Below, one piece after another: positions 60,666 to 64,000 of a stretch of 64,000 bases of DNA (positions are counted from its first letter, which is position 1; each line of letters begins with the position of its first letter). The translations under genes were made by a program, and so were the position numbers. Source of the DNA: Chitinophagaceae bacterium (GTDB lineage Bacteria; Bacteroidota; Bacteroidia; Chitinophagales; Chitinophagaceae); NCBI GenBank assembly GCA_024707305.1, contig JANPZZ010000024.1, positions 1 to 64,000 on the forward strand. Reading direction: 5' to 3'. The notes beneath the pieces were generated by a model, which saw only the letters and a program-made list of their open reading frames with translations, made no database searches and was not told where the DNA came from.

Positions 60666-60756
60666 ATTGTAGTAATCGTGAGGGTGCCCTTCGACAATGC
60701 GTGGTTTTTCAGTATTTTTACCGATTCAGTAGAAGGTCGGAAAATGGTTTGAAAAT

Positions 60757-62103
60757 ATGGAACAAGATAACAGAACTCCCATTGAGAAAGTAGTAGCTCC
60801 CATTCAGCGATTTATTCAGCAGGAAAAATCGGGTGGTTTAGTATTGGGAATTTGTGTGATTATCGCACTTATCCTGGCGAATTCTCCTTTGGCAGAATCG
60901 TTTCATCACCTATTTGAACACAAACTGGGAATACAGTGGGATGGAAATACGTATTTCGAGTTCAGCATTCATCACTGGATTAATGATGGCTTAATGGCTG
61001 TCTTCTTTTTGTGGTGGGACTTGAATTGAAACGCGAAATTGTTGGAGGCGAACTTTCTAATCCACGACAGGCGTTGTTGCCGATTGGTGCTGCGTTTGGA
61101 GGTATGGTGGTTCCTGCAGTAATTTATTTATTGTTTAATCCGGCTGGCGAAGTACACAGTGGTTGGGGAATTCCTATGGCTACAGATATTGCTTTTGCCC
61201 TCGGTGTTTTGTATTTATTGGGCGATAAAATTCCGCTTGCACTGAAGGTGTTCTTAACAGCATTGGCAATTGTTGATGATTTAGGGGCAGTACTCGTGAT
61301 CGCATTTTTCTATACATCCGATATTTCTATCACGTATCTGTTAATAGGACTCGGTGTTTTGTTAATCATGTACCTGGGAAATAAGCTGGGTGTGCGCAGT
61401 ATTATGTTTTATGCCATACTCGGCATTGGCGGACTTTGGACTACATTTTTATTATCAGGTGTGCATGCTACCATTGCGGCAGTACTTGCGGCGTTTACTA
61501 TTCCGGCTGATGTGAAGTTGAAGGAGGATCCGTTTATTAGTTATATCCAGAAATACCTGGAAAGATTTCGGAAGATTGACCCCACAGATGATAAACCGAC
61601 GCTGACCAACGAGCAGTTGCATGTACTTGAAAAAAATTCAGGTAGCTACCAATGCTGCCACACCGCCGTTGCAGCGACTTGAGCATGCACTTCATCCCAT
61701 TGTTTCATTTTTTATCGTACCCGTTTTTGCACTCGCCAATGCAGGCGTATCGTTGGATATCGACTTTTCGCAATTGTTGAGTACCAACGTTGCAATTGGT
61801 GTGGCACTGGGATTGCTGGTAGGAAAGGTGGTAGGTGTGGTGGGAGTTACCTGGTTGCTTGTGCGTTTTAAAGTGGCGTCTTTCCCAAAGGGAATGACGA
61901 ATAGAAACCTGTTTGGCTTAGGATTGCTCGCCGCTATCGGATTTACGATGTCGTTATTTATCACCTCACTTGCTTTTTCGCATCCGGATTATATGGTACA
62001 GGCGAAGATTGGAATTTTCGTGGCATCGATAATCGGAGGAATTTCAGGGTATCTTGTACTAAAACAATCACCCGATAAACGAGGAGGTTTGAAAGAGAGT
62101 TAA
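60757..62103 (+). CDS. nhaA: NhaA-type Na+/H+ antiporter, two frameshifts
   Basis: About 448 residues after repairs at about 61010 (CTTTTTGTGG) and 61632 (A7 run). NhaA signatures are clear: HHWINDGLMAVFF, VGLELKREIVGGELS, GWGIPMATDIAFALGVLYLL, FLTALAIVDDLGAVLVIAFF with the paired Asp residues that bind the ion, and LEHALHPIVSFFIVPVFALA. The C-terminus (GISGYLVLKQ) completes twelve membrane segments. It exchanges external protons for cytoplasmic sodium. Single gene, 162 bp after DUF1264 and beyond a terminator. Confidence 0.95.
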
Positions 62104-62172
62104 GAAGCAAGGTTGGTATCGTAACAATTCATTTCCGTTTACTTCCGGAACAATCAACTCATAAAAAAATGA

Positions 62173-62991
62173 ATGCAGATGTCCAACTGGTCAAACGATA
62201 CGCGAAGAAAGAAATTAAACATTATTATATTTCGATCAGACACGCCTGCGGGTCGGTTATTTGATCTGATATTGTTGTGGGCAATACTATTCAGCATTCT
62301 CATTGTAATGCTGGAGAGTGTAACCAAAGCCCGACTTGCCTATTATACCGCTATTCGCAGTTTTGAATTGGTTTTTACTATTTTATTTACGATTGAATAT
62401 GCGTTGCGGATTTACAGCAGCCGTCAGCCCTGGAAATATATTTTTAGTTTTTATGGATTTATCGATTTGATCGCATTCCTGCCTACTTACCTTAGTTTAT
62501 TCATTTCGGGAGCGCAATACCTGGTGGTGGTACGCGCGTTGCGTCTGCTAAGGGTATTTCGAATTCTCAAGCTGACGCGGTTCCTAATGGAAGGAACCAT
62601 CCTCCGGAATGCATTAAAAGCCAGTTTGTATAAAATCACGGTGTTCCTGTTAAGTGTGCTCACACTGGTAACGATAATTGGAACATTGATGTACATCATC
62701 GAGGGTGATGAAAGTGGATTTACAAGTATCCCGGTTTCCATCTATTGGGCCATCGTAACACTCACTACTGTTGGCTATGGCGACATTGCACCGGTTACAG
62801 CACCAGGCCAGACGCTGGCCAGTATGTTGATGATTATTGGTTATGGCATCATCGCTGTGCCAACCGGTATCGTTACAGTAGAAATGGCACGCGCTACGGA
62901 AGAATCAAAAAAGAAATGCCACGCTTGCGGCGAAACCATTCCCACAAGCAAGTCCAAATACTGCTCTGCCTGCGGTACAAAGCTGGAATAA
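62173..62991 (+). CDS. Voltage-gated potassium channel with C-terminal zinc ribbon
   Basis: 272 residues. Six membrane helices; S4 shows the regularly spaced Arg of a voltage sensor (RALRLLRVFRILKLTR, about 118-133). The pore has the selectivity filter TVGYGD. The short C-terminus carries CHACGETIPTSKSKYCSACG, a four-Cys zinc ribbon often seen on bacterial channels of this type. It stands 69 bp after the antiporter, so the two ion-transport genes may be co-expressed. Confidence 0.93.
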   Translation: MQMSNWSNDTRRKKLNIIIFRSDTPAGRLFDLILLWAILFSILIVMLESVTKARLAYYTAIRSFELVFTILFTIEYALRIYSSRQPWKYIFSFYGFIDLIAFLPTYLSLFISGAQYLVVVRALRLLRVFRILKLTRFLMEGTILRNALKASLYKITVFLLSVLTLVTIIGTLMYIIEGDESGFTSIPVSIYWAIVTLTTVGYGDIAPVTAPGQTLASMLMIIGYGIIAVPTGIVTVEMARATEESKKKCHACGETIPTSKSKYCSACGTKLE

Positions 62992-63065
62992 CAAGGATTT
63001 TATATCCCGCGAAAAATATATTTTGAATGTACGAATAGATTCGTATTTTGGCTAAAACATTAGCC

Positions 63066-64000
63066 ATGATTAAAACCTTATTCACCCTCGCTCTTGCCAT
63101 TACATTCCAGCAAATTGCCTTTACACAATCCAGCAACTGGGCCCGGCTTGCTTCGGATTCAGACAGCGCTACGTTTGAAAAATTAATCGATCCCAAAGAA
63201 TATTCCATTTCAACGATGAATGTTGAAAAAATAAAAGAATGGCAGCATAACAGCAGTATAAGCGGCGACAGTTTATTCAGGTTGCTCAGTAACTGGAATA
63301 CATTCCCTGAAATAAAACAAACCGGTATTGTTATTAAACTATCTGCAGATATTGACAGCAATTATTCCGTTCCATTTTTTGTGTATGTACCCAAAAATTA
63401 CAATCCAAAACAGAAAACTGTTTTGCTGGTTTATTATAAAGGTGGTTGGCTGGCGCGAAGGGAGTTGCCGAACAATTTTTCAAAAGAGATTATTATTGAT
63501 AATCCTACCCTCGCTTACCTTGATGAATACAATGTAGTAGAAGTTTTTCCTGCATTAAAAAGTGACCTCGCTATTTATGGAAATTATGGATATCGCCATT
63601 TATCCGGCATGATAAAAGAAACAAAGAAGCGTTTTAATATTGATGATAATAAAGTTTTCCTGGCGGGTTATTCTGATGGTGGAAAGACGGTTTACAATGC
63701 CTCCTATCTGGCGCAAACAACCGTTGCATGTTTTTACCCGATTAACGGAGCGGTTGTATCGCCGCCATTTTTTCCCAACTGGTATAACAGGCCAATTTTC
63801 TCCATTGTTGCCAAACGTGATGAACTGACCGATCCGCGCAGTATCCGTTCCAAAGCCAAACATGCCGTTGACCGGGGAGCAAACTGGATTTACAGGGAGT
63901 TGGATAAAACACATTACTATAAACCCTACGCCCATGAAATATTACCGGCGCTGTTTCAACATATGATGCAAACGAATCGAAATCCGTTTCCAACACGCAT
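63066..64000 (+). CDS. Secreted alpha/beta-hydrolase (esterase-like), runs off the window
   Basis: An open frame of 311 codons without a stop before the window end. The ATG at 63066 gives a signal peptide (MIKTLFTLALAITFQQIAFT before QSSNW). The mature protein contains VPFFVYVPKNYNPKQKTVLL and the nucleophile elbow VFLAGYSDGG, matching GxSxG of alpha/beta hydrolases of the esterase D/PHB depolymerase-like type. The catalytic His should lie in KTHYYKPYAHEI or further on. Substrate unknown. Confidence 0.82.
   Translation, partial: MIKTLFTLALAITFQQIAFTQSSNWARLASDSDSATFEKLIDPKEYSISTMNVEKIKEWQHNSSISGDSLFRLLSNWNTFPEIKQTGIVIKLSADIDSNYSVPFFVYVPKNYNPKQKTVLLVYYKGGWLARRELPNNFSKEIIIDNPTLAYLDEYNVVEVFPALKSDLAIYGNYGYRHLSGMIKETKKRFNIDDNKVFLAGYSDGGKTVYNASYLAQTTVACFYPINGAVVSPPFFPNWYNRPIFSIVAKRDELTDPRSIRSKAKHAVDRGANWIYRELDKTHYYKPYAHEILPALFQHMMQTNRNPFPTR

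Overview
The window looks like chromosomal DNA of a Bacteroidetes bacterium, most likely a Chitinophagaceae-type member. The support is indirect: secreted proteins rich in Tyr/Asn/Lys, TPR histidine kinases of the Bacteroidetes type, RHS proteins ending in polymorphic toxins, a DUF3987 protein of the kind carried by Bacteroidetes integrative elements, and a TAnnTTTG promoter box. About 25 genes are broken by single-base indels, almost all in short A, T or G runs, with homology continuing cleanly in the next frame. The simplest reading is uncorrected long-read base-calling error, so I annotate these as single genes with a frameshift and do not call them pseudogenes unless something else supports that.

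Layout. 1-3.4 kb: a DUF4236 gene facing a nuclease-helicase plus HTH pair. 3.6-6.5 kb: two tandem paralogues of unknown function and a HEAT-repeat protein. 6.6-17.1 kb (minus): a tight seven-gene operon encoding a small membrane protein, a triple zinc-ribbon protein, a membrane-anchored Ser/Thr kinase, a zinc-ribbon protein with four AAA+ modules, a zinc-ribbon FHA protein, a PP2C phosphatase and a secreted protein. This is the most interesting system here. The kinase N-terminus carries four short Thr-x-Arg-hydrophobic repeats that could be docking sites for the FHA domain, so the operon reads as a phosphorylation-controlled AAA+ remodelling machine.

17.5-40.9 kb: a tRNA-Asn gene followed by a mosaic accessory island. 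It holds a duplicated lipoprotein/small-membrane-protein segment at both ends, a 3.5-kb IS1-like element with passenger genes and an 8-bp target duplication, a DUF3987 protein, a Type II restriction-modification system with two methyltransferases, two RHS toxin/immunity loci sharing a 540-bp core, a truncated integrase and a truncated IS3-family element. Three sites share a short core identical to the tRNA 3' end and look like attachment-site junctions.

40.9-49.6 kb: a membrane protein with a DUF5763-like tail, a two-component pair, a three-gene cassette (nuclease-like, coiled-coil membrane protein, vWA-like protein), and a 1.2-kb array of palindromes in tandem units of about 455 bp. 49.6-58.2 kb: two secreted proteins on the minus strand, then a second two-component pair and a secreted zinc-finger-like protein. 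58.4-64 kb: an alpha-amylase and a manganese catalase, convergent and both lacking their 3' ends at one shared junction, then a DUF1264 lipoprotein, an NhaA antiporter, a potassium channel and a secreted esterase-like protein running off the window.
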